A stretch of 64,000 nucleotides of DNA from Corella eumyota (Eukaryota > Chordata > Ascidiacea > Phlebobranchia > Corellidae). Below are positions 1-12,471 of this stretch, piece by piece. Both the position numbers and the translations under genes were made by a program. Every line of letters begins with the position of its first letter. The first letter of the stretch is position 1. A model generated the notes under the pieces. That model ran no database searches. It saw only the letters and a program-made list of their open reading frames with translations, and was not told where the DNA came from. Location: positions 4,898,001-4,962,000 of the forward strand of contig OY720100.1 in the NCBI GenBank assembly GCA_963082875.1. The letters run 5' to 3'.

Positions 1-400
1 TTTTAATTAACAAAAGTAATTAAATATACTCAACAAACAAAAATTAATTTTTTAACCCAGTTTTAAGTTGTTTATATCAGAATATACATTAAACAAGTTT
101 TAAATGCCTAAAATTGATTTTTTATTAATAAACAAGCATTTAAATATAATAAACAAACAAAAATTATTTTTTTAATATGTATTTTAATTAGTAATATTAT
201 AAAATACATTATACTAAATTTTAATTGCTTAATATTAAACTTTAATTTTTAATAAACAAACAAGAATTTAAATATAATAAACAAACAAAAATTAAATTTT
301 TAATCCATTTTTGACTTATTAATGTTATGACATATAACTGACCAAAATTTGAAAACCCAATAACAAACTTTAAATTTTAATAAATAAACACCTATTAATT
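1..400. repeat. AT-rich tandem repeat, unit about 122 bp, about 3 copies
   Basis: Three successive blocks (about 1-120, 121-242 and 243-400) share the same order of elements: an AAACAAGxATTTAAATATA-like stretch, the core AATAAACAAACAAAAATTA (near 31, 150 and 278), then a T-rich run and a more variable AT segment. The copies are diverged, and the last is the least regular. The array may extend left of the window. No coding potential is seen. Confidence 0.6.
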
Positions 401-792
401 AGTAATTAGTGATATTTAAATCATCAAAATAGGAGGATTGAAACACAATATGATAATAAACAACATACTAAAATTTTAGAGATTTATATACACAAAATCA
501 AAAGTTATTCGATTTCAAAATTCGGATTAGTAAGAATAAAAATAAAAATAAATATACGGACAATAACAATATGTTTCGAAATCTAAGATTTCGAACCATA
601 ATAAAGCATTTTAAATAAATTGTGTTTATGTCAAACATTTTATGGTAGTCAAATACATTAAATAACAAATCATAAAAAAATTGCAACATAGTTGATTGCT
701 CCCTGTTTACCTGTCTGCTTGAAAAGGAAATACCAAAATTAAACTGCAATTTATTTAAGCTGATATATTAAAACAATCAGGTGCCATATATA
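401..792. other. AT-rich intergenic sequence
   Basis: Nothing recognisable. An open frame of 83 codons on the minus strand (498-749) has no family resemblance and no splice context, and looks like chance. Confidence 0.5.
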
Positions 793-1431
793 ACCTTGTT
801 GTAGGATTTAATACACTCCTGCTATGGCTTAAACAATTGTTAAACCCCAATAGAGTACGCTGTAAAGATGAGCATTGATAAGAAAGCCACACTTAATTAA
901 AATACACAAAATGGTCGTGTTAAATCAAACTCGCTAACTTATTACCAAAACCTGCCTAAGGATTCAATCTACCAAATGTAATCTGTACAAGCGGCTTTTA
1001 ATTAGAATTGAAACTACAGGAAATGCGAAATAAATGCGACACAAAAATATGACATGAAACACAAACTATAAAAGAAATATAATCAGCAAATTAAGTATAA
1101 AAGCAAAAGTCTAATTGTGTGTTAAACCTTACTTCGGCCTTACTTATTTAAGAGTTTTTACGTCCAGCGAACTGACCAAAAAGCTATATTGTCAGTTATT
1201 TAAAGCCAAATAAACTAGGAGAAAGCGCTTACAAACAATAAAGAAAATACAAAGGATTATCGATAAACAGAACAACAAGTGCGTCATAAATGACGATGGG
1301 GAGTGAAAAGTCTCTCGCAGCTGGGATCAAGCCGAATGATTCAGCGTGAAACGCCGAAGCTCACTAAAAGTGACCTTCCGCTAATAAATCATTTCAAATT
1401 TTTAATAAGATCGATAATGGACATAACAACT
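793..1431 (+). repeat. about 640-bp repeat, copy 1 (inverted relative to copy 2 at 21310-21945)
   Basis: The whole stretch matches the reverse complement of 21310-21945 almost end to end, with scattered substitutions and short indels; by eye about 90 percent of bases agree. The best-kept part is 1265-1410, which contains short self-complementary stretches: GCGTCATAAATGACG, a GGGAG/CTCTC pair, and CACTAAAAGTG. It carries no convincing ORF and no clear terminal inverted repeats or target-site duplication. It could be an unclassified non-autonomous transposon or a duplicated non-coding segment. Confidence 0.75.
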
Positions 1432-2007
1432 TCATTCATATTTACCATAATAAAGTCAACTTTTTCATCTTATTACTTTAAATTAATGTATATTGTAAAA
1501 ATATCTTTATCGTTATTTATATAAAAAAATATTATTCACAAAAAAATATTATTTACGCTAAAAATTTACAAAGATTAATCTATAATAACATCGTTAAAGA
1601 CGAAAGTTTTAAAAAAAAATTGTGTGTAAATATCTGGAAAAAATCATTGTGTAAACAAAATGTATATTTAAAATATTTGCCTGGAAAGACTAGTGTTACG
1701 AATCTTTAATAAAGTAATACTAAAAATGTATTTAGTGTTATTAGTAATAAATACCAATGTTTGTGATATTAACTTTCTTGTAAATATTGGTATAAAGTAC
1801 CGAACGTAGTAGTTAATGACCTTACTAAAACAGGAAAACTATATTAATCAAAATAATGATAATGTAACTGCTCATCCGGTATTCGATTAGGTAATAAATT
1901 ATTGCATTGTTTAGTTGTTAAATACCTTTAGATTTAACTAAGTTTCAACAGGTTGAATGTGTAACTTTATTTCTTTCTGATCAAAAGTATTGTTTTAAAA
2001 GCTTAAG
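1432..2007. other. Intergenic, probable upstream region of the first GPCR
   Basis: AT-rich sequence with no recognisable gene. The last ~60 bases before the ATG at 2008 are a plausible 5' leader. No clear TATA element can be singled out in this base composition. Confidence 0.4.
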
Positions 2008-3899
2008 ATGTCAAATGATTATAAAGATTTTGAATACAACCACTTCGACTGTCCTTACAGCGATATAGTATGCCAAATAATTACAAAACTTGATTATAAA
2101 ACTCAATATGAAGAAATGTGCTTGTTTGGTTACATTTGCAGTAACGATGTACTTTCTAGATGTGACTTTAATGTAACTTTAACTGAATGTTCTCAGTGCC
2201 GGTAAGAAAGTAATAAAAATATAAAAATTTAAAAAAAATTTTTGGCAAATTTACAGTTGAAATGTATTGATCATGACATTTTAACAGATCTTCTAGCGTT
2301 ATAGTAATAGGATTCTTTCTTGGTCTGGTTGGATTTTTTGGATTGTTTCTCAATGCTTTAGTTATGGCTACGGTTTTTAACGTTAAAAGAAATCGAAGAA
2401 CAGCATTCGATTACGTGAAAATTTCCTTAGCTATTGCTGACTGTTTTTGGGGTAACTTTTTTAACATAAATTAAAAAAAAACAGTGTTAGGCACCATAAT
2501 TATCTTATAAAATAATTTACTTATTTACATTCAAATTTAATTCAGTTTAAAAATGTGCACAAACTTATCGAATTAATGATTAAATACAGCTTGGCTGTAC
2601 AGCAATTTTTGAAAAATCAGGACTTTGTTGAAATATTATATCAACGGTAAAAAAGTATGTTATTTACCCAATTTAGGTATTTACATATTTGGATTTTTGA
2701 TACCAAATGTTGCAATGACTTTGCGCTCGTCTCCGAGAGATATTTTGGCATATGTTATTATGTCCAGAAATTCTTTTACGGTAATACTTGGCTATGCGAT
2801 ACACAGGATGTGCAAATTGGCTTCAGTGTATCATGTTTCATTCTTTGCTATCCAGAGGTTTTTGGCAGTCGTTGCCCAGAATTGGTTTCTTAAGTGGGGA
2901 AAACTGTTTACAATTTTGGGCTTAACTTTTGTTTGGGTTTTAAGCACGGTGATCGTTCTAGTTCAAGGTAACTAAATATTCTTTTAAATAACAGTTTCAC
3001 GAGTTGAATTTTACAAATTAAGTTGTTAGGCTTGTTTAACAACAATTTCAAAAACTTAAATGTTTTTAAACAGTTTTTTGGTTGCCTGTCGGGGTACGTA
3101 AAAATTTTCTATATATTCCTGCGAGGTTTTCCTACAACGCCAAGATGAATGAATTCGCATTTTTTATTTGGGTTACATTGTACAACATTCTTCCCTTTGC
3201 AACAATGGTAAGATTACTTTAAATTTCTTTAGTCTTTTAAATCACAACATAACTTGAGTTGAGATATTTTATTCAAGACTATCGTGACTATTGCTACTGG
3301 AATATTAATAAAAAGAAAATTGGGAAATGTTTCAAGCAGCAGTAACGAACGAACACGCAGACAACGACAAATTTTCATAACCTTGGCCTTAATGGAAGTG
3401 GCTTTATTTTTAGCTATTGGTAATTTAACTAAAATAAGCTTTAATTATAAAAAAATACATTTGTTTTAAAATTTAATTAATAGTCAAAATGTTTTTTTAA
3501 GTTAAAATAGATTATTAGACAGTATTTAAAATACATGTTGGTAAATTATTGTTTTTCTTTATGTTTTTAGCTCCTGTGGTAACAGTAAACATCTTAATTA
3601 ATAAAAAAGGTAGCTGTTATCTACATACACTTTTGGTAGTAATATTTGACATTTTAGCGTCTTGCAACAGGTAGGTTTATAGGCTTTAATAAATACAATT
3701 TAAACAATAAATTTGGTTAAAAAGTTTAAATTAATATTTAAAATTTTTATTTAGCATTATGGATCCACTTATTTATACAATTAAAGATGACGGGTTCAGG
3801 AAAAATTGTGCACAAATTTATAGAAAACTATTTCGAAAATTAAAACCTAGCTATTCTTTACCATCTACTTCAAGCCAAACTCAAGTTACTAAAATATAG
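2008..3899 (+). CDS. Class A (rhodopsin-like) G-protein-coupled receptor, paralogue 1
   Basis: Seven exons in continuous frame: 2008-2201, 2290-2451, 2677-2967, 3074-3207, 3278-3419, 3571-3670, 3755-3899. All introns are GT-AG. Seven membrane helices can be followed: TM1 with LNALVMA, TM2 with SLAIADCFW, TM3 ending AIQRFLAVV (the usual D/E-R-Y is Q-R-F), a tryptophan in TM4, proline in TM5, a basic ICL3, and TM7 ending MDPLIYTI (usual NPxxY is DPLIY). The ~65-residue N-terminus has seven cysteines at positions shared with the paralogue at 6518, and no evident signal peptide. It likely acts at the plasma membrane through G proteins; the ligand is unknown. Tunicate-specific expansion is an inference from the neighbouring copies. 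Confidence 0.85.
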
Positions 3900-4850
3900 A
3901 AATATTCCTTATTACTAACCTAAATTAAAACTAATTTATCAAACATCAGGGACATGGCTTTGCATTAATGCATAAAGTATTGACTATAGCACGCAAATTC
4001 TTTTGGTTTTAAATTATTTGTGTTGTACATATTATTTAGCAATTGGTTTAGATATTTTTGATTTATGAAATCTTTTTTTTAAACATGACTAAAACTAAAA
4101 TTTAACTCGTTTTTGTGTAAATATATCAAGTATTAAAATTGTTTAGTATTGTCTTATAACTACCTAACAAATATCTAAACTACTTACAATCACTTTTAAG
4201 ATTTTACCTTAATATAACAATAAACAAATAAATATTACAACTTTTAGCCAAAGAATAGGTTTTAAAAATATTATAAATGTTAAAAATAACATTGTAGCTT
4301 ATTGTGCATAAGCTAACCTTTTATTTACATTAAAAACAATTAAATTTAACTATTTCACATTTGGTGGAAATTATTTTTGTTATCGTTTCTTGATTTCATC
4401 AAAACCTTATATTAACTCCTATTTCGATATGTCTTTTAATCTTAAACTTGTTTTTAAAATCTGTGGTTTGCTTTTGGCATGGGATTCGATTCTTTGTTAT
4501 TCTTTTTAAAATAAGTTATCTTATGCTTTTCTACAAAGTAGTTGTATTTTGGATTTTGGAATTTTACGTTTTTGATTTACCGTTAATGGAATTTGAATTC
4601 GACTTTATAAGAAATTGCCGTATAATATAATTATACAGTGAATTCACCTGCGTGGTTAATTTAAGAATTCCTAACCAGCAGACGAGCAATTAGCTAGTTA
4701 AGAAAAACTTAACTGTCTTTATCTTAAAAATAAAACCTTCCGATTGGGTCGACGGAGATCGCTACAACATCAAGTGTTGTAAATTCACAAAATAATAACA
4801 CAATTTGTTTATATATTAATTTTAAATTATCTTATTTTTGCGGGTAATTT
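3900..4850. other. Intergenic, AT-rich
   Basis: Contains the 3' flank of the first GPCR and the sequence before the GPCR fragment. I looked for the missing N-terminal, TM1-TM5 exons of that fragment here and found none. A 60-codon ORF at 4448-4630 resembles no GPCR exon. Confidence 0.5.
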
Positions 4851-5515
4851 AAAGAAAATGGGAAATGTAAATAGCCGCAACAAAGAACGTATTCGAAAAC
4901 AAAGAAATATTTTTATCACTCTGGCTCTAATGGAGGCTGTTTTGTTACTTGCTATTGGTAAATCAGGTTTGAATAATGAAAAAGAAAATTCAAAGATTTT
5001 AAAGAAACTGTATTCTATCAATAATTAAGGCCAAAAAACACAGTGGTTTTATATAAAATTAAATGTAATTACAAACAAAACAAAAAATATATTTTTTGTT
5101 TAAAGCTCCGTTGATATCTATTGAATTTGTTTTCCTAAAATTCAGAAATTGCTATGGGGGGACTCTTACAACAGTTATTTGTTTAATCATAGCAGCTAGT
5201 AACAGGTATTTTATTTAAACTGTTAATTTAGACCGTATTTTAAAAATAGTGACCTAAAATAATAGTGTTAAAATATTTGTCATAGTATATTGTGATAGCA
5301 AATTAATCGGTAACGATAAAAAAAATATTCTGTTTTGAAATACAGCAAGTGTGTCTCTATAGACTTAACAAATTGTTTATGTTTTTAGCATTATGGATCC
5401 ACTTGTATATACCATCAAAGACGATGGGTTTAAAAAGAATTGTGTGCAAATATACCAAAAAATATTTAAAATATTCGTTAGAAACATTGAAAAAAAAAGA
5501 AACATAACTTACTGA
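4851..5515 (+). pseudogene. 3'-only GPCR gene fragment (last three exons)
   Basis: Three pieces match the last three exons of the neighbouring GPCR genes: 4851-4957 (ICL3 and TM6), 5106-5205 (TM6-TM7 loop and start of TM7) and 5389-5515 (MDPLVY and tail, ending in TGA). Splice signals and frame between them are intact, but no exons for the N-terminus or TM1-TM5 precede them. The first piece agrees with the exon at 7709-7850 at all but about two positions over ~105 bp, while the introns differ. It is most likely a truncated duplicate refreshed by gene conversion; an alternative 3' end for the first GPCR cannot be excluded. Confidence 0.7.
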
Positions 5516-6517
5516 GTATTATCTAATATTAATCTTAGTAAAAATTACTTTAAAAAACCGTTTTTAGTTTATTGACACCAGATTGCATTGTAAATAAATC
5601 TAATATTAATCGAGTTTATTTTAATATTTTTTGAACCAATATTTGCTGAGATAGGCCTCAAAATTGACAAAAACTGCTTGTCTTTAGTTAAAAATCATAC
5701 AACAGCTTAAAATAAAAAGTTAAAGCTTTCGGGTCACGTTGTCCGTACCCAGACAAAACTTATTAACACTATACGTACCTCTGAAATTTACTCGTAGCTT
5801 GTACTCTCCTACGCAACGCCTTTTTCGTTTTGAACTTAGATAGGGTTGGGTTAAGGATATATATATTTGAAAACTAAGATGATGTCTGCGTATTGCCTAA
5901 TTTGGGACATAATCGAACTTATAACTGTTTATTTAAACTATTACAGTTTAATTAAATTATATTACACTAAAATGTAGTATTTTATAGCTAGTGTTTATTA
6001 TTCGCATAGGCTACATTGCGAGAGAGCTATCTCGTAAATATAACGTAACTCCTAAATTCACAGGTTTTGAGAACGAAACTTTTTTTGTTGAGTTACGGAC
6101 AGTTAACGTGAACCAAGCTTTTTAATAAATTACAGAACGCCTTTAAAGGTGTTCCTAAAATTTCTTTTTTATAGAAGCTCCCGAAAAATCTTTTTTAAGT
6201 TGTAAACCTACTCATTGTTTTATGTTATCATCAATTGCATTAAAATCTAAATATTTGCAGACAAACCTTATATAATGTGTAATTGATAGACTAATTTAAA
6301 ATTAACTAATAAAAATTTATAATTAATTGATTAAACTCTACCTGTCAGTTTAAACAGGATGTATATACAAAAATACCCTTAACATCTGAACGCGATTGTT
6401 CCGTAATAAAATTAGACATGTGTAAAGGTGTGGTCAACTGTTTGAATTAGTTGTAAAAAGTGGTAAAAATTATTTTTCTTTTAAAGTAAAAAAAGGAGTT
6501 TAGCTTGTCTAGAAAAA
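5516..6517. other. Intergenic, upstream of the second GPCR
   Basis: No gene recognised. The sequence is somewhat richer in GC near 5730-5850 but has no coding frame. The final ~100 bases form a plausible leader for the gene at 6518. Confidence 0.4.
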
Positions 6518-8387
6518 ATGTCAAATGATAACTTTTATTATTATTACTACTACAATTCCGGCTGTCCCTATAGTAACGAAATATGTAATCTAATATCACA
6601 GTTTGAGTATTGGTCTAGAAAGGAAGAACTATGCCCATTTGGATACTTTTGCGATTCTGAAGCACTGTTTAAATGCAACTATAGTGTTAGCGTGAGTGAA
6701 TGTAGTCAATGCAGGTGAATTTTGATCTAAATTTATATACAATATTATGTAACTTATTATTATAAAAATATATACATATTTATTTATTTTACGATTTAGT
6801 TTTTTTTAACAGAACTTTACCTGTCGTTACTTTTGCGGTTTTTCTTGGCCTAGTTGGGTTTACCGGAATTCTTTTTAATACCTTAGTAATTGCCACAGTC
6901 TTGAACGTAAAAAGAAATCTCAGAACTTCTTTTGATTACGTTAAAGTTTCTTTGGCTATTGCTGACTGCTTATGGGGTATGTGTTTTAAATGTATTTTTT
7001 TTAGTTTTGATTAAACAACTAAGGCTGCTATATGTTAAAATTTAATTGTGATACTCTTGAATATTATTTATTTATTATGTATTTTCTTTTTTTTTATAAG
7101 GGATTTTTATATTCGGATTCATGATACCAAATATTGCAATGACATTGCGTTCCTCGCCAAGAGACATTTTGGCATACTTTTTGATGACAAAAAACTCTAG
7201 TATGATAAGATTGGGATATGGTATAACTGTCTTATGCCAAACAGCATCAGTTTATCATGTATCTTTCTTTGCTATACAACGATTTTTGGCTATTGTTGTT
7301 CAAAATTGGTTTTTGAAGTGGGGAAATCTATATACAATCATTAGCTTAACTTTAGGTTGGATTTTACTTACAGTGCTGGTATTTGTAGCAGGTATTATAG
7401 GCAAAAAAATAATAATATAAGTGTTATTAATTTTAACGTTTTTTTTAATATATTTTCTTTTAACTAAAAAGTATTTTAAACAGTTTTTTGGGTGCCCTAT
7501 AAAGTGATCCTTTCTTATTCAACCTTTACTTTTGCATACGTCGGCGGGCAAACTTTAACCACTTTTTACCTCTGGTTTACAATTTACTACGCAATTCCAT
7601 TTACAATTATGGTAAAAAATTTAAAAAAGATTTTTTGCTGAAATGCATATTTTTGCACGCTAATAAAAAATTGAAAAAAAACATAACAATAATAACTTTT
7701 GTATATAGACAACAATGACCATTGCTACTGGAGTAATCATTAAAAAGAAAATGGGAAATGTAAATAGCCGCAACAAAGAACGTATTCGAAAACAAAGAAA
7801 TATTTTTATCACTCTGGCTCTAATGGAGGCTGTTTTGTTCTTTGCTATTGGTAAATTATGTTAGAATAATAAATAATAAGCTAATGTAACTAAGGATTTT
7901 AAATAAACTATATACTATCATAATAAGGGCAAAAACGCGCAAGTTTTATGTAAAACTGTTATTACAAACAAAACAAACCATCTTTTTTTGTTAAAAGCTC
8001 CCTTAATAACCATCAACTTCATTTTTCGAGCATCTGCAACCTGTCACGGGTCTACTCTTACAACAGTTATTTGTTTAATTTTAGCAGCTAGTAACAGGTT
8101 TGTCTTTCTAGGCATTTTTCTACTTCAATACCCAAATTAAAACTAATCTTAAAGTAAAGCATTACTGTACAAATTTTAACAACTACTAGAAGTCATTACA
8201 CAAACATTTGTATTGCTTTAAGAATAAAAATTTATTTTGTTTTAGCATTGCAAACCCACTAGTCTATACTATTAAAGATGACGGGTTTAAAAGAAATTTG
8301 GTGGAAATTTATAGAAAAATCTTTGGCAAACCAAAAGTCAGTAATTCAACCTTAACCTATAGCGAAACACAAGTTACCCGCCTTTAG
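6518..8387 (+). CDS. Class A (rhodopsin-like) G-protein-coupled receptor, paralogue 2
   Basis: Seven exons with the same phases as the first GPCR: 6518-6714, 6813-6976, 7101-7391, 7484-7611, 7709-7850, 7998-8097, 8246-8387. TM2 reads SLAIADCLW, TM3 ends AIQRFLAIV (DRY replaced by QRF), and TM7 keeps NPLVY. The N-terminus holds seven cysteines spaced as in paralogue 1 (CPYS, LCPFGYFC, ECSQCR) plus a run of six tyrosines coded by TAT/TAC repeats. The exon at 7709 is nearly identical to the fragment at 4851. Same head-to-tail orientation as paralogue 1, so a tandem duplication. Ligand and signalling route are unknown. Confidence 0.85.
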
Positions 8388-8927
8388 ACTGTTTTAAGGC
8401 TTTATGTTTTAACACATAAACTTTAGCATTTTTTTACTTGTAGATATTATAAATCCAAAAAAGTAAACGTTTTTTTTGTGTTTATGTTCGATTCGAATGT
8501 TCACTTAGTTTTCAGTTGTGTTTATTTTGTGTTTGTTTAATACAATAAATTGTTAATAAAAATAATATTGAATTATAATGTAAAGTACTAATTTTAACCA
8601 CTGATGTTTTCCCAAAATATTTCTACAATGCAAACGAACAATAGTGTTGTGATAATTCGACATGTTTGCTCAAGTAAGCTAAGCAAATTTCCAAAACGTA
8701 AGAACCCACCCAGTACACCAACACCCTGCATGGTTAAAAAAAATTTAAGTTTTAACTATTTCTCAAGTAAGAAAAGAAGGTTAATTTTAGTTCAACTTCT
8801 GAGTCTTATAATTTTTCGACAACAAATTGGTGACGTCATCATCTGATGACGTGTCCATAGACAGCGTCATAAAAGTTAAATTGCTGAGCTCTTCTACCTG
8901 GTTCTTAAATGAGAAATAGTTTGGTTG
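8388..8927. other. 3' flanks of the second GPCR and the minus-strand copper transporter
   Basis: The two genes converge here. An 80-codon frame at 8604-8846 has no recognised domain and is probably chance, although its NNSVVIIRHV stretch resembles part of the LIMS alternative exon at 34241. A CRE-like palindrome lies at 8831-8852. Confidence 0.4.
8831..8852. promoter_or_regulatory. CRE-like palindrome (TGACGTCA in a 9-bp perfect inverted repeat)
   Basis: TGACGTCA at 8831-8838 opens a perfect inverted repeat, ACGTCATCA at 8833-8841 and TGATGACGT at 8844-8852, with a 2-base centre. CREB/ATF factors are known to bind TGACGTCA. The position, between two 3' ends, is odd for a promoter element, so function is not established. 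Confidence 0.3.
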
Positions 8928-9863
8928 TCAATTGCAATGTTCCATATGTGTTAAAGGTGAGTTAGAATGCCAGGCGAACAAAAAGTAACCAAGTCCAGCG
9001 CCCAAAGATACTGAAAAAGCTAGCCATACGTGAAACGTCATGAAAATAAGCATAAGACACATTCCTATAGTAGTTTGAATAACCTGCAAGACACTTTGCA
9101 AAATATGGAATTTGCAGAAGATTTTGTCAAAACTGTGTATAATCAAAATAGAAAAAAAGTTTAAATATATGTTAGGCTTGATTGAATTAATAAACATGTT
9201 GGCCTTATACTTTTAAACTTACTTTGTACGTTTTCTTGTGTAGCCAAAATCTACATTTCCACAATTTCCATCGTTTGGTCTATACGAGCTAATCTTATTC
9301 TATTAAAATATAAATGACAAAAAACGACTTTAGTGATTCAAATACCCAAAGAGGTAATCAATTTTGAAGAACAATGTTCAAGACACTTTTAATTTATCAT
9401 GATATCAAACCAAAAAAAAGACTCTGAATCCAGTATTTAGAAATCAAGATGAACATAAGGCTATCTATTCATATTTCTTTATAAGATAAAAATTTTAATC
9501 TATTTTCTACTAAACGTTAAAATAATCTACCATTACCAGTTACCGATTTTTTAATAAGGTACGATCTAAAGCATTTAAGAGCCTCGTAAATAACAGCAAT
9601 CACAATCACTCCAAAACAAGAACCGATCAACTGATTTTCATTTCTAATTTTCCAATCTGTGAATAAAACTTGAACTGGAAGCTCGTTGTGAAAATACACT
9701 TTCATTCCACTCTTTAAACATTACATAGATTTTATAAATTATATCAACTTTATTTAAACAAGTCCTGCTTAACCAAATATTATACCATGTCCATGATGTG
9801 ATGTGTAGATTGAATTGTAATGTTTGAGTTATTGCTGTGCATATGGCCATGTTGCATAACCAT
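8928..9863 (-). CDS. Ctr-type high-affinity copper transporter, minus-strand copy
   Basis: Four exons on the minus strand, in frame: 9863-9786, 9711-9544, 9299-9223, 9132-8928; 175 residues. The N-terminus is Met/His-rich (MVMQHGHMHSN, then HHIMDMSGM). TM1 runs from about VLFTDWKI to VIAVIYEALK; TM2 carries the Ctr MxxxM motif (MLIFM) and TM3 the GxxxG motif in SLGAGLGYFLFAW. The protein ends MEHCN, close to the HCH end known for CTR1. Ctr proteins are trimers that bring Cu(I) across the plasma or endosomal membrane. The exon plan matches the plus-strand copy at 12472, so the two are duplicates in opposite orientation. Confidence 0.88.
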
Positions 9864-12471
9864 TTTATTCATCTAATTAATATTACTTAAAAAATATTAT
9901 TATTAATCAATTTTTCTATTTAATAAATAAAATGAATGATAATTGTTGCTATTTTGCATAAATATATAATTAACATTACATGAAGACCGCTTCTATATTT
10001 AGCATATTGTAATTATTTTTACTTTCAACTTATAGTCGATACTTGCTGAAGATTTTTTTTTAAACAACATGTCTTTATCGTATTCCAAAATTATTTTAAC
10101 TCTTATCAATCAACAACTTTTACAACTCAGCCAATACTTTGGTATTAAAAGTACGTTTAAGTATACTTCGTTACGTCATCACATTAAGAATAAATCAATA
10201 AAAATACACGTGACTAAGTTATGCCTTGTATTTTTATTGGCGAAATTGTATAAAAGTTAAACGGGAAGTTGGCCATGTGTAAACGCTGGTCTTATGCCCA
10301 AGTAGTGTAGCATTAAAAGCCTTAAAACTTTTGGCCCGATGAAAAAAAAATTAAGCATATAGATTGACTTACAAAAACGCAATTAATTAAATTAATTAAA
10401 CAGGTTATATAATTGTTTAATAATTTGTTGGAATTAAAATACTTTATTAGGGGTTGTATGGTTGATTTCAATTACATCGCTATCTGCTTGTCTTTTTAAC
10501 GTTAAAAATAGAATTTAACAAAAAATTTTACAAAGCATCACAATATTACATCGGCGTCGCTTGCGCCCAAATAAAACTAATCTAATTTAGTGCAATTTCG
10601 AAACTGCGCGGATAAATAAAGCACAAATCTAATAAAATTTAGCTTTGGTTTTATATATTCATTCAAGCCAATCTACTAAAGCATAAACTCAACGGTTTTA
10701 ACCTTATTTAGAACATAATAAAAACATATATTTCTATACTGGAATAAGTAAAGACATTAAGTTATATTTACGTCGTTTTTTTCGTGCTAACTCATGCCTG
10801 AAATTCGTTTTTATATTTTTTTTTTTTTTTTTTTCGTTTTTGAGATGCTTTCGTTTTTGAGAAATTCGTTTTTGAGATGCTTTTAACCGCATTCTTGTTG
10901 AAGCATTTATTTTTTGCTATTTCGGCAATAACAAAAAAGTTCAGCAAGTTTGGACTAGTTTTTTAACTTAAAAATTTTGATAAAATATAAATATTGTGTT
11001 CATGTTTTTTAATAAAATATATACATCTAAAAAATTAAGCAAAATTATGGAAGTTATTTTTAATTCAAGATATTTATTTTCTAAAAAAATAAATTTTATT
11101 TTTAAAAATGCTGTATACTTTTTATGTGTACTCTAGTCATATTATACATAAATCAATTCTTATATTAAAATAAACAATCCACAAAAAACCCCAAAGTTAT
11201 ATAACTACAGAAATGCCATTTTGACGAGAATAGTTATCGTTACGTAACACGTTTGACTTTTTGCGGAGTCAGCAAAAATCAACAAATGTCACGCAAAAAC
11301 AACCTGATTTTAGAAAAAGGCAAATCGACTGGAATTTTTAAATTTAAAGACCAAACATAGAGCTAGCATAGTTAGTTGCTCAAAATTCAAGAGAAAAAAT
11401 TTAATAATAAAAAAAACTTTAATTTTAATAAATTAAATTGGTAACAACTTATTCGGAATTACAACCGATTCTTACTATTTTTAATTAAAATCACAGATAA
11501 GGGAACGATTATCCGCAGCGTTAACGCGGAAGCAGTACAATGACGTCACAATTGAATTGGGAAATATTGTTAACATGCATTATGACGTAATAATTCGTGC
11601 TTTACGCGCTTCTTGTAAATCCACATAAGTACATAAGGCAATATAAGGTGGTAGTTTAAGTGAGTTTAAATAGCCGTAAACATTAAAAACGTGTTCAGTT
11701 AAAGTTATAAGTAAAGTAAGTTGTCCGTTGTTTTATGGAAATCAGCTTCACTTTTAATTAGTCGAAACAACTGCGGTTTAAAATACAAGCGGTGTTATAG
11801 GTTATTACCGTTTTAGCATAGTTGTTTAGCGGGTTTAAAAGTTCTTCGTGATAAATCTGTTAAAACGCAAGAATTCCGTTTAGAAACGCAGTAAACGCTC
11901 ACAATATAGTTTTTTTTATTTTGTTACGGTATTCTCGCACTTGGCCTTAACCATGGTAAGTAAAGTTATAAAGCTAACAGCTGCACAAACTTAAAAAACA
12001 ATAAATAATTTGTTATGGTCTTTTTATTTTTGAGCAACAGTTTTTCCTGCTAACTTAACATTTCTAGCGTCACAAAAAACACAGCCTCGAGCGGTGCAGT
12101 TACATACCTTTCCTCCGGATATGTTTAAAACCTAGTTTGGTGTAAAAAAGTTCCGCCAAATAGTTTAATGTTAATAAAAATGCATAATGTTATGCAGTAG
12201 CGTTCGTATTGGTTTTTACATTACATTTAAACAATTGGCTACTTATTTATATGTAGTTTTTTTTATTTCGAAAAAAACATAGCAATTTAGATAAAGTTTT
12301 AGTAAAAAGCAGTTTAGGCAAAGATAATTAGTTTAGTAGATTAAGGAATTTATTTTCTTAAATAAATGAATAATTTTAAACGAGGTATTTTACACAAAAA
12401 TTTTAAAAGTTGAAAAAAATTAACAATATTTTGATTTTAGTTAATTTGGATAACAAATTAAGAATTATAAA
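9864..12471. other. Shared upstream region between two divergent copper transporter genes
   Basis: No coding gene. It holds a long poly-T run (about 10815-10834) followed by a twice-repeated TTCGTTTTTGAGATGCTTT (near 10833 and 10866), CRE-like sites at 11541 and 11583, and a probable non-coding first exon of the plus-strand gene ending at 11955. That exon would be joined to 12441, just before the ATG at 12472. Some or all of it may be a two-way promoter. Confidence 0.45.
11541..11590. promoter_or_regulatory. Paired CRE-like sites upstream of the plus-strand copper transporter
   Basis: TGACGTCA lies at 11541-11548 and TGACGTAA at 11583-11590, about 0.4 kb before the inferred 5' untranslated exon end. 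These are consensus or near-consensus CREB/ATF sites; use here is inferred from position only. Confidence 0.3.

Noticed and set aside
2625-2975. ORFs at 2625 and 2657 as independent genes
   Set aside because: The first is exon 3 of the GPCR read into its introns; the second is its shadow in another frame.
9644-9850. Minus-strand ORF 9644-9850 as a gene
   Set aside because: It overlaps exons 1 and 2 of the minus-strand copper transporter in a different frame.
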